From the NCBI RefSeq assembly GCF_042678145.1, contig NZ_JBHUDG010000003.1:434001-498000 (forward strand): a stretch of 64,000 bases of DNA. The letters are read 5' to 3'. Position 1 is the stretch's first letter, and every line of letters begins with the position of its first letter. Position numbers and translations under genes: made by a program. The DNA is from Pseudopedobacter beijingensis. Its GTDB lineage: Bacteria > Bacteroidota > Bacteroidia > Sphingobacteriales > Sphingobacteriaceae. Below the pieces are notes generated by a model. It searched no databases, was not told where the DNA came from, and was given only the letters and a program-made list of their open reading frames with translations. This document shows, one piece after another, positions 25,744 through 34,357 of this stretch.

Positions 25744-27141
25744 ATGGAATACAGAATTGAACATGACACCATGGGAGAGGTGAAAGTACCTGCAGAAAAA
25801 TACTGGGGTGCCCAAACCGAACGTTCAAGGAACAATTTTAAGATAGGTCCGGAGGCTTCTATGCCTAAAGAGATTATCTATGCTTTTGCGTATCTTAAGA
25901 AAGCCGCAGCAATGGCTAATGCTGATTTAGGAGTTCTACCTACCGAAAAAAAAGATTTAATTGCCAAAGCTTGTGATGAAATACTTGCCGGAAAGCTTGA
26001 TGACCAGTTTCCATTGGTAATCTGGCAAACGGGATCGGGTACGCAATCTAACATGAACGCTAACGAGGTTATTGCTTACCGCGCACATGTGATTAATGGC
26101 GGTTCGTTAAACGATGCAGACAAAGTGCTTCATCCGAATGACGATGTTAACAAATCTCAATCATCTAATGATACGTTTCCTACAGCAATGCATATTGCTG
26201 CTTATAAACAAACGGTAGAAATTACCATTCCCGGTCTGGAATTACTAAAAAGCACCTTAGAGAGCAAAGCGAAAGAATTTGCAAATATTGTAAAGACAGG
26301 TCGTACACACTTTATGGATGCTACGCCGCTTACTTTAGGGCAGGAGTTCTCTGGCTATGCCCAACAGATTACCAACAGCATCAGGTCTATTAAAAATGCA
26401 CTTGAGGTGGTAAGAGAATTGGCCTTGGGCGGTACGGCTGTAGGCACGGGGTTAAATACACCTAAAGGTTACGATGTTTTGGTGGCCCAACATATTGCCG
26501 GGCTTACGGGACTTCCTTTTATAACGGCACCTAACAAATTTGAGGCTCTGGCCGCACATGATGCTATGGTTGAGCTTTCTGGTGCTTTAAAAAGAGCGGC
26601 AGTTTCTTTAATGAAAATAGCCAATGATGTAAGAATGCTAAGCTCTGGCCCAAGATGTGGTATTGGTGAAATTATTATTCCTGATAACGAACCGGGATCT
26701 TCTATTATGCCTGGAAAGGTAAACCCAACACAGCCGGAAGCACTAACCATGGTTTGTGCACAAGTCATAGGTAATGATGTGGCTGTTTCTGTAGGTGGCT
26801 CTAACGGTCATTTTGAGCTAAACGTTTTTAAACCGGTTATTGCGGCAAACGTACTGCAATCTGCCCGTTTAATTGGCGATGCCTGCGTTTCTTTCAACAA
26901 TAACTGTGCAGTGGGCATTGAAGCTAACTTACCTGTTATTCAGCAACATTTAGAAAACTCTTTAATGTTGGTAACGGCATTAAACACCCATATAGGTTAC
27001 GAGAATGCTGCTAAAATAGCCAAGAAAGCACATAAAGAGAATAAAACGTTAAGAGAAGCTGCTGTAGAATTGGGATTGGTAACCAATGAACAGTTTACCG
27101 AATGGGTAAAACCTGAGGATATGGTGGGTTCTTTAAAATAG
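25744..27141 (+). CDS. fumC: fumarate hydratase, class II
   Basis: From ATG 25744 the protein has 465 residues; a TTG at 25717 would add nine atypical ones. It starts MEYRIEHDTMGEVKVPAEKY, has WQTGSGTQSNMNANEV, and the fumarase/aspartase signature GSSIMPGKVNP with the catalytic-loop Ser. It converts fumarate to malate in the TCA cycle. A TAaaTTTG motif near 25711 could be its -7 promoter element. Confidence 0.95.
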   Translation: MEYRIEHDTMGEVKVPAEKYWGAQTERSRNNFKIGPEASMPKEIIYAFAYLKKAAAMANADLGVLPTEKKDLIAKACDEILAGKLDDQFPLVIWQTGSGTQSNMNANEVIAYRAHVINGGSLNDADKVLHPNDDVNKSQSSNDTFPTAMHIAAYKQTVEITIPGLELLKSTLESKAKEFANIVKTGRTHFMDATPLTLGQEFSGYAQQITNSIRSIKNALEVVRELALGGTAVGTGLNTPKGYDVLVAQHIAGLTGLPFITAPNKFEALAAHDAMVELSGALKRAAVSLMKIANDVRMLSSGPRCGIGEIIIPDNEPGSSIMPGKVNPTQPEALTMVCAQVIGNDVAVSVGGSNGHFELNVFKPVIAANVLQSARLIGDACVSFNNNCAVGIEANLPVIQQHLENSLMLVTALNTHIGYENAAKIAKKAHKENKTLREAAVELGLVTNEQFTEWVKPEDMVGSLK

Positions 27142-27150
27142 AAAAGTACT

Positions 27151-27222
27151 TTAACCGCAAAGATTACTAAGAAGACAGAGAGATTTATTCTTTGAATACT
27201 TGGTGACCTTTGTGGTTATTAA
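27151..27222. repeat. inverted-repeat element after fumC, copy 1
   Basis: 72 bases bounded by ttaaccgcaaag and ctttgtggttattaa, which are nearly complementary, so the element can fold end to end. Confidence 0.7.
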
Positions 27223-27233
27223 ATAAAAATAAA

Positions 27234-27310
27234 TTAACCACACAAAAGACAAAGAACACGGAGATAAATTTTAATCTTTGAAAACTTAGCGATCTTCGTG
27301 GTTATTAAAA
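27234..27310. repeat. inverted-repeat element after fumC, copy 2
   Basis: A similar element, bounded by ttaaccacacaaaag and cttcgtggttattaa, in the same orientation 11 bases after copy 1. Internal 'tctttgaa.acttggtgacct' style text is shared. Confidence 0.7.
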
Positions 27311-27370
27311 ATAAAAGTTAACAATAAGCATTGTCCAGAGTATCTTTGTCCGGATGATGCTTTTTGAGAT

Positions 27371-27868
27371 ATGGTACACAAATTACTCCTGTCGGTTTTT
27401 CTGGCTTTTTTATGCTGCTCCTGCAAATTCAATCCCCGGGTAGACAATACCGGAGACAGCACTTTACAAGGGATATGGGATGAGGATAAAAAACCTTTTG
27501 AAGAAAAACTGGCTTCTGTAGAAAAATATAAGTTAAAATTTATCTGCGACTCTTTTTATTTAGATATTAAAAGCCACACCAGGGTAAACCTTGATGCGGG
27601 CGAATGTTATAGTCGGCAGGAATGGTCCGAATATGTAAAGGGTACTTACGTTCGTAAAGATGACTTTTTATATTTGACAGGTTCTTTTGTGAATGAACAT
27701 TACAGGTATAAACCACAAGGATCTTGCTATCGTTTTGGCAAATACGAGGAAAAATTTCTGATCAGCCAGCAAGGGACAGATAGTCTTGAACTCCGGAATA
27801 CCTTAACAGGCATCACACATTTAGTAATATTGAAACAGCGGGTTGACTGTAAAAACAATCAAGAATAG
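27371..27868 (+). CDS. hypothetical lipoprotein next to fumC
   Basis: A 165-residue protein with a lipoprotein signal (LLLSVFLAFLCCSCKF, lipid cysteine about 18). The mature part has W-D-E-D-K-K-P, a GTYVRKDDFLYLTGSF beta-rich segment and C-Y-R-F-G, but no known family. It lies three bases before the phosphatase gene, so the two are probably one transcript. Outer-membrane-anchored role is inference from the signal. Confidence 0.75.
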   Translation: MVHKLLLSVFLAFLCCSCKFNPRVDNTGDSTLQGIWDEDKKPFEEKLASVEKYKLKFICDSFYLDIKSHTRVNLDAGECYSRQEWSEYVKGTYVRKDDFLYLTGSFVNEHYRYKPQGSCYRFGKYEEKFLISQQGTDSLELRNTLTGITHLVILKQRVDCKNNQE

Positions 27869-27871
27869 CAT

Positions 27872-28309
27872 ATGAAAGTACTTATGGTATGTTTAGGAAA
27901 TATATGTCGCTCTCCGTTAGCTCATGGTATTTTCGAACATTTAGCAGCAGAAAAAGGATTGGTTATAGAAGTAGACTCTGCCGGAACAGGCTCATGGCAT
28001 GTAGGTAACCCACCCGACCGACGTTCTATTGCCGTGTCTAAAAAATACGGTATAGATATCAGCAAGCAAAGAGCCAGACAGTTTTCTGCACAGGATTTTG
28101 ATGCTTTTGACAAAATTTTTGTGATGGACAACAATAACTATAAAGATGTCGTTAAATTAGCCGGAGATAAAACGCAGGCCAGTAAAGTTGAACTGTTTAT
28201 CCCCAATAGTATTGTACCTGATCCGTATTGGGATGACACGCAGTTTGATCCGGTTTTCAGGCTGATAGAAGACAGGTGCCACCAAATTTTAGATTCTTTA
28301 AATAAATAA
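27872..28309 (+). CDS. low-molecular-weight protein tyrosine phosphatase
   Basis: A 145-residue protein with the P-loop V-C-L-G-N-I-C-R-S (nucleophile C7, R13) and the general-acid motif VPDPYWDD. These define LMW-PTPs, which remove phosphate from tyrosine residues, often in capsule export kinases. Starts three bases after the lipoprotein stop, and the next gene follows by four bases. Confidence 0.95.
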   Translation: MKVLMVCLGNICRSPLAHGIFEHLAAEKGLVIEVDSAGTGSWHVGNPPDRRSIAVSKKYGIDISKQRARQFSAQDFDAFDKIFVMDNNNYKDVVKLAGDKTQASKVELFIPNSIVPDPYWDDTQFDPVFRLIEDRCHQILDSLNK

Positions 28310-28313
28310 ACAG

Positions 28314-28739
28314 ATGAAAAAACTACTCCTTTTGATGTTTTGTGCAATAAGCTTAAGCACCTTTGCCCAAAAGAAAGTCAAAGACGCTGATTATTACTAT
28401 AACTCGGCTCAGCAAGAACCTACTTTTATGGCTTACCTTAAGGCTAAAAGGCAGTTTGATGAAAAAAGAGATGAGTTTAAGCTTCCCAAATCTCCGGAAG
28501 CAGTGCAAGAGATTGAGAAAAACAGAGATAAGATCATGAAAAATGAGCGTACCTATGCCGAGTTTTTAAGTAAACATGGTATGGCCAATGCCGGCGAGTA
28601 TGCTTCTCTTTGGTTTAACCAGCTGACTACGCTGAAAACTTTTATCAAGAAAAACCCTCAGTTTGGCAATTTAAGTGTTTCAGACAGGCAGAAAATCATC
28701 AGTAAATGGTATTATGCTGATGAATCAGCAAAAAAATAA
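28314..28739 (+). CDS. secreted hypothetical protein
   Basis: A 141-residue protein with a clear signal peptide (KKLLLLMFCAISLSTFAQKK, cut near residue 18). The mature part is charged and helical (LPKSPEAVQEIEKNRDKIMK) with no known domain. Fourth gene in the fumC-side run with near-zero spacing to the phosphatase; periplasmic location is inferred. Confidence 0.7.
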   Translation: MKKLLLLMFCAISLSTFAQKKVKDADYYYNSAQQEPTFMAYLKAKRQFDEKRDEFKLPKSPEAVQEIEKNRDKIMKNERTYAEFLSKHGMANAGEYASLWFNQLTTLKTFIKKNPQFGNLSVSDRQKIISKWYYADESAKK

Positions 28740-28904
28740 ATACCTGGTTTAATCCATCACAAAGGTCCCTGTAAACATTAAAACAGGGGTATACATATTC
28801 ATCAAAACTTTCTTCCGCTATATACTTTATGTTCGGAAGAGAGTTTTACTCCCTCCGTCTAAGCAAAACAACAAGTCTATTCTAAAAATATCTTTCATTT
28901 AGCT

Positions 28905-28912
28905 ATTTTTGC
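28905..28912 (+). promoter_or_regulatory. -7 element TATTTTTG of hisS
   Basis: The Bacteroidota -7 consensus TAnnTTTG is matched (TATTTTTG) and ends three to four bases before the hisS ATG. That places the transcription start at or next to the start codon. No clear -33 TTTG was found at the normal distance. Confidence 0.5.
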
Positions 28913-28915
28913 CCC

Positions 28916-30289
28916 ATGGCAAATATCAGAGCTTCAGTCCCCAAAGGAACCAGAGATTTTGGTCCGGTAGAAACACAAAAAAGAAACTACATATACGACA
29001 CCATCAAAAGAGTTTTCAGAAAGTATGGCTATCAGGAGATACAAACTCCTACCATGGAAAATCTGGATACTTTAACCGGTAAATATGGTGATGAGGGCGA
29101 CAAACTGATTTTTAAGATATTGAACAGCGGAGAGTTTTACGAGAAAGCTCTTTCTGGAAAAAACACGGAAGACTTTAACTCCAAATCTATTTTACCGCTG
29201 ATCTCGGAAAAGGCGCTTCGCTACGATTTAACCGTTCCGTTTGCTCGTTTTGTGGTGATGCATCAGAACGACATTACATTTCCGTTCAAGCGGTTCCAGA
29301 TACAACCTGTGTGGAGAGCAGACCGCCCTCAAAAAGGAAGGTACAGAGAGTTTTACCAATGCGATGTAGATGTTGTAGGTTCTGATTCTTTATTAAACGA
29401 GGCTGAATTTATTTGTATATACGATGAGGCTTTGACCAATTTGGGACTCAAAGACTTTAGCATAAAAATTAACAACCGTAAGATTTTGACGGGTATTGCC
29501 GAGCTGATAGGTAAACCTCAACAGATTGTAGACCTGACGGTAGCCATAGACAAATTGGATAAAATTGGCTTAGAGGGTGTAGAAAAGGAATTATTATCCA
29601 AAGGTTTTACCCCTGCCGATCTGGAAACGCTTAAACCGGTTATTTTACTAAACGGCAGCAATGAGGATAAGCTGGCTCAATTAAAAACGATACTTAACAG
29701 TTCTGAAACAGGCTTAAAGGGCATAGAGGAAATAGAAACTGTTTTTGCTTACCTTTCGCATTTCGAAATAAAAACAGCTAAAATAGAACTGGATCTGACG
29801 CTGGCTAGGGGACTTAATTATTATACGGGCTGTATTTTTGAGGTAAAAACCAATGAGGTGGCCATGGGTTCTATTGGTGGCGGTGGTCGTTACGATGACC
29901 TTACGGGAATGTTTGGTCTTAAAAATCTGACCGGAGCGGGGGTTTCTTTTGGCGCAGACCGTATTTACGATGTTTTAGAGGAATTGAACCTTTTCCCGAC
30001 AACATCTTCTGAAATTACCAAAGCTTTAATTTGTGTGTTTGGTAAGGCCGAAGAAGATTACGCTATTCCTGTCCTGGCTAAATTAAGACAGCAACAGATT
30101 AATGCCGAGCTTTATCCCGCCGGAGCCAAAATGAAAAAACAGATGCAATATGCCAACGACAAAAACATACCTTTTGTGATTGTGATAGGTGGTGATGAGG
30201 TAACCAGCGGAAAGCTTACGTTCAAAAACATGCTAACGGGCGAGCAAACTCAGGAAACCTTAGAGGATATCCTGAAAAAGTTATCTTAA
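28916..30289 (+). CDS. hisS: histidyl-tRNA synthetase
   Basis: A 457-residue class II synthetase. Motif 1/2 context is visible in PKGTRDFGP, the triple LRYDLTVPFARFV and FQIQPVWRADRPQKGRYREF. The His-specific LARGLNYYTGCIFEV and GGGGRYDDLTGMFG follow. The C-terminal anticodon-binding domain starts near residue 360. It charges tRNA-His. A hairpin followed by a T-run lies 55 nt after the stop. Confidence 0.95.
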   Translation: MANIRASVPKGTRDFGPVETQKRNYIYDTIKRVFRKYGYQEIQTPTMENLDTLTGKYGDEGDKLIFKILNSGEFYEKALSGKNTEDFNSKSILPLISEKALRYDLTVPFARFVVMHQNDITFPFKRFQIQPVWRADRPQKGRYREFYQCDVDVVGSDSLLNEAEFICIYDEALTNLGLKDFSIKINNRKILTGIAELIGKPQQIVDLTVAIDKLDKIGLEGVEKELLSKGFTPADLETLKPVILLNGSNEDKLAQLKTILNSSETGLKGIEEIETVFAYLSHFEIKTAKIELDLTLARGLNYYTGCIFEVKTNEVAMGSIGGGGRYDDLTGMFGLKNLTGAGVSFGADRIYDVLEELNLFPTTSSEITKALICVFGKAEEDYAIPVLAKLRQQQINAELYPAGAKMKKQMQYANDKNIPFVIVIGGDEVTSGKLTFKNMLTGEQTQETLEDILKKLS

Positions 30290-30342
30290 ATAGGTCTGGG
30301 AAATATCCTGTATAAGTACGGAGTCTCAGCATAAAAAACATG

Positions 30343-30380
30343 GTCCTCATTCAGGTTAACTTTCTGGCTGGGGACTTTTT
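30343..30380. terminator. hairpin terminator between hisS and lacI-type gene
   Basis: Stem gtcctc at 30343-30348 pairs with ggggac at 30370-30375, followed by TTTTTATTTT. Read from the other strand, a T-rich stretch also follows, so it could serve both converging genes. Confidence 0.55.
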
Positions 30381-30403
30381 ATTTTATAGAAATTAAACCG
30401 CTT

Positions 30404-31411
30404 TTAGTCGTTTTTCTTAAAGGTTGTTTCCAGAATAGCCGTTTCAAATTCTTCTACCGGATATTTGCTTTCTATCAGGCTAATCAGCATCTCTGCCGCT
30501 TTTCGCCCCATTTCAAAAGCGGGTTGTCTAACGGCAGATAAAGAGGGTTTTAAAAGCTCCACAACATCAGAATTACTAAAACCGGCAATCAATAAATCTT
30601 CTGTTTTGTTATATTTCTTCAGGGCTGCCAAACAACCGGTACTTAAACGATCACTCGCCACAAAAATAGCGTCTGGTTTTTCGTCCATATCCAGAAAATA
30701 CCTTACCGCTTCTTCAACTTCCTGTACATTACTTCCCCCATGCTGGCAATAGCGTATAAGCTCTGGTTTAATCTCTATATTATGCTTTTTTAGCGCCTCT
30801 TCATATCCCGACTGCCTTTCTGAGGTAATAGACAATTGTGCAGCATTGGCCAGATGGGCTATACGTTTGCAACCGCTTTCTATCAAATATTCGGTAGCAT
30901 TAAATGCCCCCTTAAAGTTGTTGCTGGTAACTTTATGCGTTTGTATCGAGTCCAGTATCCTATCAAAAAACACAATAGGCAAACCTTGCTGATGTAGCTT
31001 AACCAAATGGCTGTAATCTTTGGTCTCGGCACTTAAAGAGATCAAAAGACCATCTACAGAACGATGCGCCAAGTGTTCCGTATTAATTACTTCTCTGTTA
31101 TATTTATCATGCGTTTGTGATATAATAACGTGATAGCCTTTGCTATAGGCTATAGATTCTATACCATCAATAGCCTGCGAAAAAAACTGGTTGGCTACTT
31201 CACAAACCACCACACCTATAGAGTAACTCCTTCGCTCTTTTAAACTAAGTGCAATGGGGTTTCTCTGAAAGTTGATTTTCTCTGCATAATCGAGTACTAT
31301 TCTTTTTGTTTCCTCACTTATTTCATATCCACCTCTTAATGCCCTGGATACGGTAGAAGTAGATAGGTTGAGCGCTTTAGCAATATCTTTTATAGTAACC
31401 GGTTTGAACAT
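30404..31411 (-). CDS. LacI-family transcriptional regulator
   Basis: A 335-residue protein. The N-terminal helix-turn-helix reads IAKALNLSTSTVSRAL followed by the hinge (about residue 50). The periplasmic-binding-protein-like effector domain follows (SIGVVVCEVANQFFSQAIDG, DAIFVASDRLSTGCL, AGFSNSDVVELLKPSLSAVR). It binds an operator as a dimer and likely responds to a sugar or organic acid. It is divergent from the lutB-like gene. Confidence 0.9.
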   Translation of the reverse strand: MFKPVTIKDIAKALNLSTSTVSRALRGGYEISEETKRIVLDYAEKINFQRNPIALSLKERRSYSIGVVVCEVANQFFSQAIDGIESIAYSKGYHVIISQTHDKYNREVINTEHLAHRSVDGLLISLSAETKDYSHLVKLHQQGLPIVFFDRILDSIQTHKVTSNNFKGAFNATEYLIESGCKRIAHLANAAQLSITSERQSGYEEALKKHNIEIKPELIRYCQHGGSNVQEVEEAVRYFLDMDEKPDAIFVASDRLSTGCLAALKKYNKTEDLLIAGFSNSDVVELLKPSLSAVRQPAFEMGRKAAEMLISLIESKYPVEEFETAILETTFKKND

Positions 31412-31427
31412 AAACTTGGTTTAGAAG

Positions 31428-31444
31428 TTATCTAAAATAGATAA
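31428..31444. promoter_or_regulatory. perfect inverted repeat, candidate LacI-type operator
   Basis: TTATCTA-AAA-TAGATAA is a perfect palindrome with 7-base arms, 17 bases upstream of the regulator's ATG and about 93 bases upstream of the lutB-like ATG. Position suits autoregulation or control of both genes; binding is inference. Confidence 0.45.
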
Positions 31445-31525
31445 AATACATCAATATCTAAAAATAAAGGCTAAAACATACTCATTGCAGTGGGATATGC
31501 TGTTTTAAAAAGCACATTTATTCAT

Positions 31526-31533
31526 ACATTTGC
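31526..31533 (+). promoter_or_regulatory. -7 element TACATTTG of the lutB-like gene
   Basis: A full TAnnTTTG match located a few bases before ATG 31537, again implying a very short or absent leader. Confidence 0.5.
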
Positions 31534-31536
31534 AAT

Positions 31537-32928
31537 ATGACTACGTTTGCCAGGGATTTTATTAATACTTCTTCAGAAAAGGCTTTTGACAAAGAGCACA
31601 GGGATATTATTAATTATAATATAGGCAAATACGATGTTGCAGTAGAGCGTGGTCTTTCTAAATTAAGCCATCTGGAACATGCTAAACGCAAAGGGCATGT
31701 GATTAAATGGAAGGTGATGGAAAACCTGGACAAGCTTTTACTTGAGTTTGAATCCAATTTTCAGAAAAAGGGCGGAAAAGTAATCTGGGCAAACGATGCA
31801 AATGAGGCTACCCGGGAAGTACTGGAGATTTTAAAACGACGGGATGCCAAAACGGTAATCAAGTCAAAGTCTATGGTAACCGAAGAGATACACCTTAACC
31901 ATTTTTTGGAAGAGAATGGCATTGAGTCGTTGGAGTCTGACCTGGGCGAATATATAGTGCAGCTGCTGGGGCAAAAACCATATCATATTGTTACACCTGC
32001 TATGCACCTGAATAAAGAAAAGATAGCAGAACTTTTTCATCGTAAATTTGGAACGCCAATAGATTCGACTCCCGAGCAACTGACCCTCAAAGCTAGGGAA
32101 CTTTTAAGAGATAAATACCTGACGGCTGATGTAGGTATTACTGGGGCTAACTTTTTAATTGCCGACTCGGGAAGTATAGCTCTGACAGAAAATGAAGGGA
32201 ATGCCCGTTTAACCACTACTTTTCCTAAGGTACATATTGCTATTGTGGGTATAGAGAAGTTAATACCTTCTTTTACTGATTTGAGCTTATTCTGGCCTAT
32301 GCTTTCTACGCATGGAACCGGCCAGAACCTGACGGTATACAATACCATCATCAGCGGCCCAAAACAAGCGGATGAAACAGACGGACCGGAAGAAATGTAC
32401 GTTATTTTACTGGATAACGGACGTACTAATTTACTGGCCCAGAAAGAACAAAGACAAGGCCTATATTGTATAAGATGTGGTGCCTGCTTAAACGGATGTC
32501 CTATCTATAAAAATATTGGTGGCCATACTTACGAAACTACTTATAGCGGACCTATTGGCTCTATTATAACGCCTCATTTACAGGGCATGAAAGATTTTAA
32601 ACATTTGAGTTACGCATCTAGTTTATGTGGTAAATGTTCTGAGGTTTGCCCCGTAAAAATAGACATTCATAAAATGTTACTATTGAATCGTAGGGACGCT
32701 GTTAATGAGAAACTTTCTACTACTTCTGAAAATATTGGCTGGTTCTTCTGGCGAAAGGGTATGTCTAGCAGGAAGCTGATGGATTTCTTTGGTGGCAGGT
32801 GGAAAAACTTTTTCCTGAACAACTTTTTTGCAAAACTTTGGGGTAAAAACAGAAGCTTGCCACAGGTAGAAAAGAAGTCTTTTAGTCAGGAATGGAAGGA
32901 AACGCATCAACAGGATAACCGATCCTGA
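31537..32928 (+). CDS. lutB: LutB-like iron-sulfur lactate-utilization protein
   Basis: A 463-residue protein with an N-terminal LUD domain (TADVGITGANFLIADSGSIA) and two ferredoxin-type clusters: CIRCGACLNGCP (near residue 310) and CGKCSEVCP (near 360). This is the LutB/LldF Fe-S subunit of the LutABC L-lactate oxidation complex. No lutA or lutC lies beside it; they may be elsewhere, or the protein works with other partners. The divergent LacI-type gene and shared spacer suggest carbon-source control. Confidence 0.85.
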   Translation: MTTFARDFINTSSEKAFDKEHRDIINYNIGKYDVAVERGLSKLSHLEHAKRKGHVIKWKVMENLDKLLLEFESNFQKKGGKVIWANDANEATREVLEILKRRDAKTVIKSKSMVTEEIHLNHFLEENGIESLESDLGEYIVQLLGQKPYHIVTPAMHLNKEKIAELFHRKFGTPIDSTPEQLTLKARELLRDKYLTADVGITGANFLIADSGSIALTENEGNARLTTTFPKVHIAIVGIEKLIPSFTDLSLFWPMLSTHGTGQNLTVYNTIISGPKQADETDGPEEMYVILLDNGRTNLLAQKEQRQGLYCIRCGACLNGCPIYKNIGGHTYETTYSGPIGSIITPHLQGMKDFKHLSYASSLCGKCSEVCPVKIDIHKMLLLNRRDAVNEKLSTTSENIGWFFWRKGMSSRKLMDFFGGRWKNFFLNNFFAKLWGKNRSLPQVEKKSFSQEWKETHQQDNRS

Positions 32929-33622
32929 CCCTTACTGTAAGGCGTTGATTTTAAAAACTATAAACATCAAATAATCTGGATTTCTCACTCCTAAAAACAG
33001 TTTGCGTTTTATTTTGCTGACAATACTCTATGGGTATTTCATGCCACTCTGAATGCAGAACCATTCCGTTATGAGACTTGGTGGTACTATATGTATTAAC
33101 CTGAGTTCGATTATAAAAAGGCTATGAGAGTAATGCCAAAAGAGATTGCTTCACTCCGTTCGCAATGACAAAAATAGGGGCGTCTTCCGAATTTATTTCG
33201 GAACTAAACATGAAATAATGTCCAAATCACTCAAAAACAATGAAATATTAATCGAACTCAGGTTATTAGATTGATTGTTTTTTATTTTTCTGAGGTAACT
33301 GCACTAACAGATTTCTCCGCTGCGCTAGGGTCAAAATGACATGGAATTTTTTCATGATCAGATCATCATTCATTGTTCATCGTTAATCATTTATAATTTA
33401 TTACTAGTTCAAATAGTTTCTACTTTTATCGCTAACAGATTTCTCCGCTACGCTACGGTCAAAATGACATGGAATTTTTTCATGATCAGATCATCGTTCA
33501 TTGTTCATCGTTAATCATTTATAACTTATCACTAGCTTCAGCAGTTCCTACCTCTATAACTAACAGATTTCTCCACTACGCTCCGCTACGGTCGAAATGA
33601 ACATGGAATTTGCAAATTCTGA
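32929..33622. repeat. repeat-rich spacer between lutB and the SprT-like gene
   Basis: About 690 bases without a gene. A 'agattgcttcactccgttcg' dispersed element lies near 33140-33170, and a 128-bp tandem array begins at 33304. The region before it (32940-33130) holds 'cctgagttcgatta' style text with no clear gene. Confidence 0.75.
33304..33610. repeat. 128-bp tandem repeat, about 2.4 copies
   Basis: 'ctaacagatttctccgct' begins at 33304, 33432 and (with one change) 33560, so the spacing is 128 bases twice. Each unit includes 'gtcaaaatgacatggaattt' and, in the first two, 'tcatgatcagatcatc' with the palindromic tgatca. Confidence 0.85.
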
Positions 33623-34246
33623 TTAACCACTCAGGGGTAAAACTTCTGCCAGAGGACTAAACAGATAGATCTTTCCTGTATTGATTTCTATACAACGATA
33701 ACGTGTTCTGTTTTTAGCTAGTTTCTTAAATACCCGACCAGTGCTTATCTGGAAATTATGGTTTTCTGGTATTTCGGAAATCAATACGTTATCGCTCTTT
33801 TTTTCCTGATCGTATTTTTTTAAGGTGATAAACAAATTGGCATCTGAACAACTGGAGGCTGCCGGATTCTTGAGATATTTAGCCAAAGCACTTTCTACAT
33901 CTCTGGGAAGTATATTTAACGCAAAAAAGGGAAGCATCATCCTCTTAAAAGTATCTTTCCATTCTTGTCCGTGTGGCTTCACTTTATTTTTCCACTGGTT
34001 AAAAGTTACCAGATGGGCAAATTCATGAACGGTAGTTACTAAAAAAGCATAAGGGTTTAGGGTATGATTTACCGATATACGATGCCCTTTTCCCTGATAG
34101 GGAGGTCGGTAATCTCCAAATTTGGAGTTTCTGTTTTTGGTAATTTTAAACTCGCAATGATAATGATTTATCCAGCCAGAAATAATTTGAGCGGCCTCTG
34201 CGGGCATATAGTTAGATAAAATTTCCGTATTTCCGTCACCTCTCAT
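33623..34246 (-). CDS. SprT-like zinc metalloprotease-fold protein
   Basis: A 207-residue protein. HEFAHL (HExxH, about residues 78-83) followed about 14 residues later by H-G-Q-E-W gives the SprT zinc site. A C-terminal segment (RYRCIEINTGKIYLFSP) resembles the small zinc/beta region of SprT proteins. In other bacteria SprT-like proteins are linked to DNA-protein crosslink repair, but this group is uncharacterised. Confidence 0.75.
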   Translation of the reverse strand: MRGDGNTEILSNYMPAEAAQIISGWINHYHCEFKITKNRNSKFGDYRPPYQGKGHRISVNHTLNPYAFLVTTVHEFAHLVTFNQWKNKVKPHGQEWKDTFKRMMLPFFALNILPRDVESALAKYLKNPAASSCSDANLFITLKKYDQEKKSDNVLISEIPENHNFQISTGRVFKKLAKNRTRYRCIEINTGKIYLFSPLAEVLPLSG

Positions 34247-34268
34247 TTATCTAAATTATAATTTCCAA

Positions 34269-34315
34269 CATACAAATCCAAAGGATTCTTTTACAGAACT
34301 CCCTGAATTTGTATG
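34269..34315. repeat. long-loop inverted repeat downstream of feoB
   Basis: catacaaat at 34269-34277 is complementary to atttgtatg at 34307-34315. It follows the feoB stop and a T-rich tract; it could be a weak terminator or chance. Confidence 0.35.
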
Positions 34316-34357
34316 ATCTGGAATTGATATTTTTTGTGGAACGAGTTACCGTTGTTA

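Noticed and set aside
34269..34315. Terminator for feoB
   Set aside because: The inverted repeat has a 29-base loop and no strong T-run at the right side, so it was listed only as a repeat.
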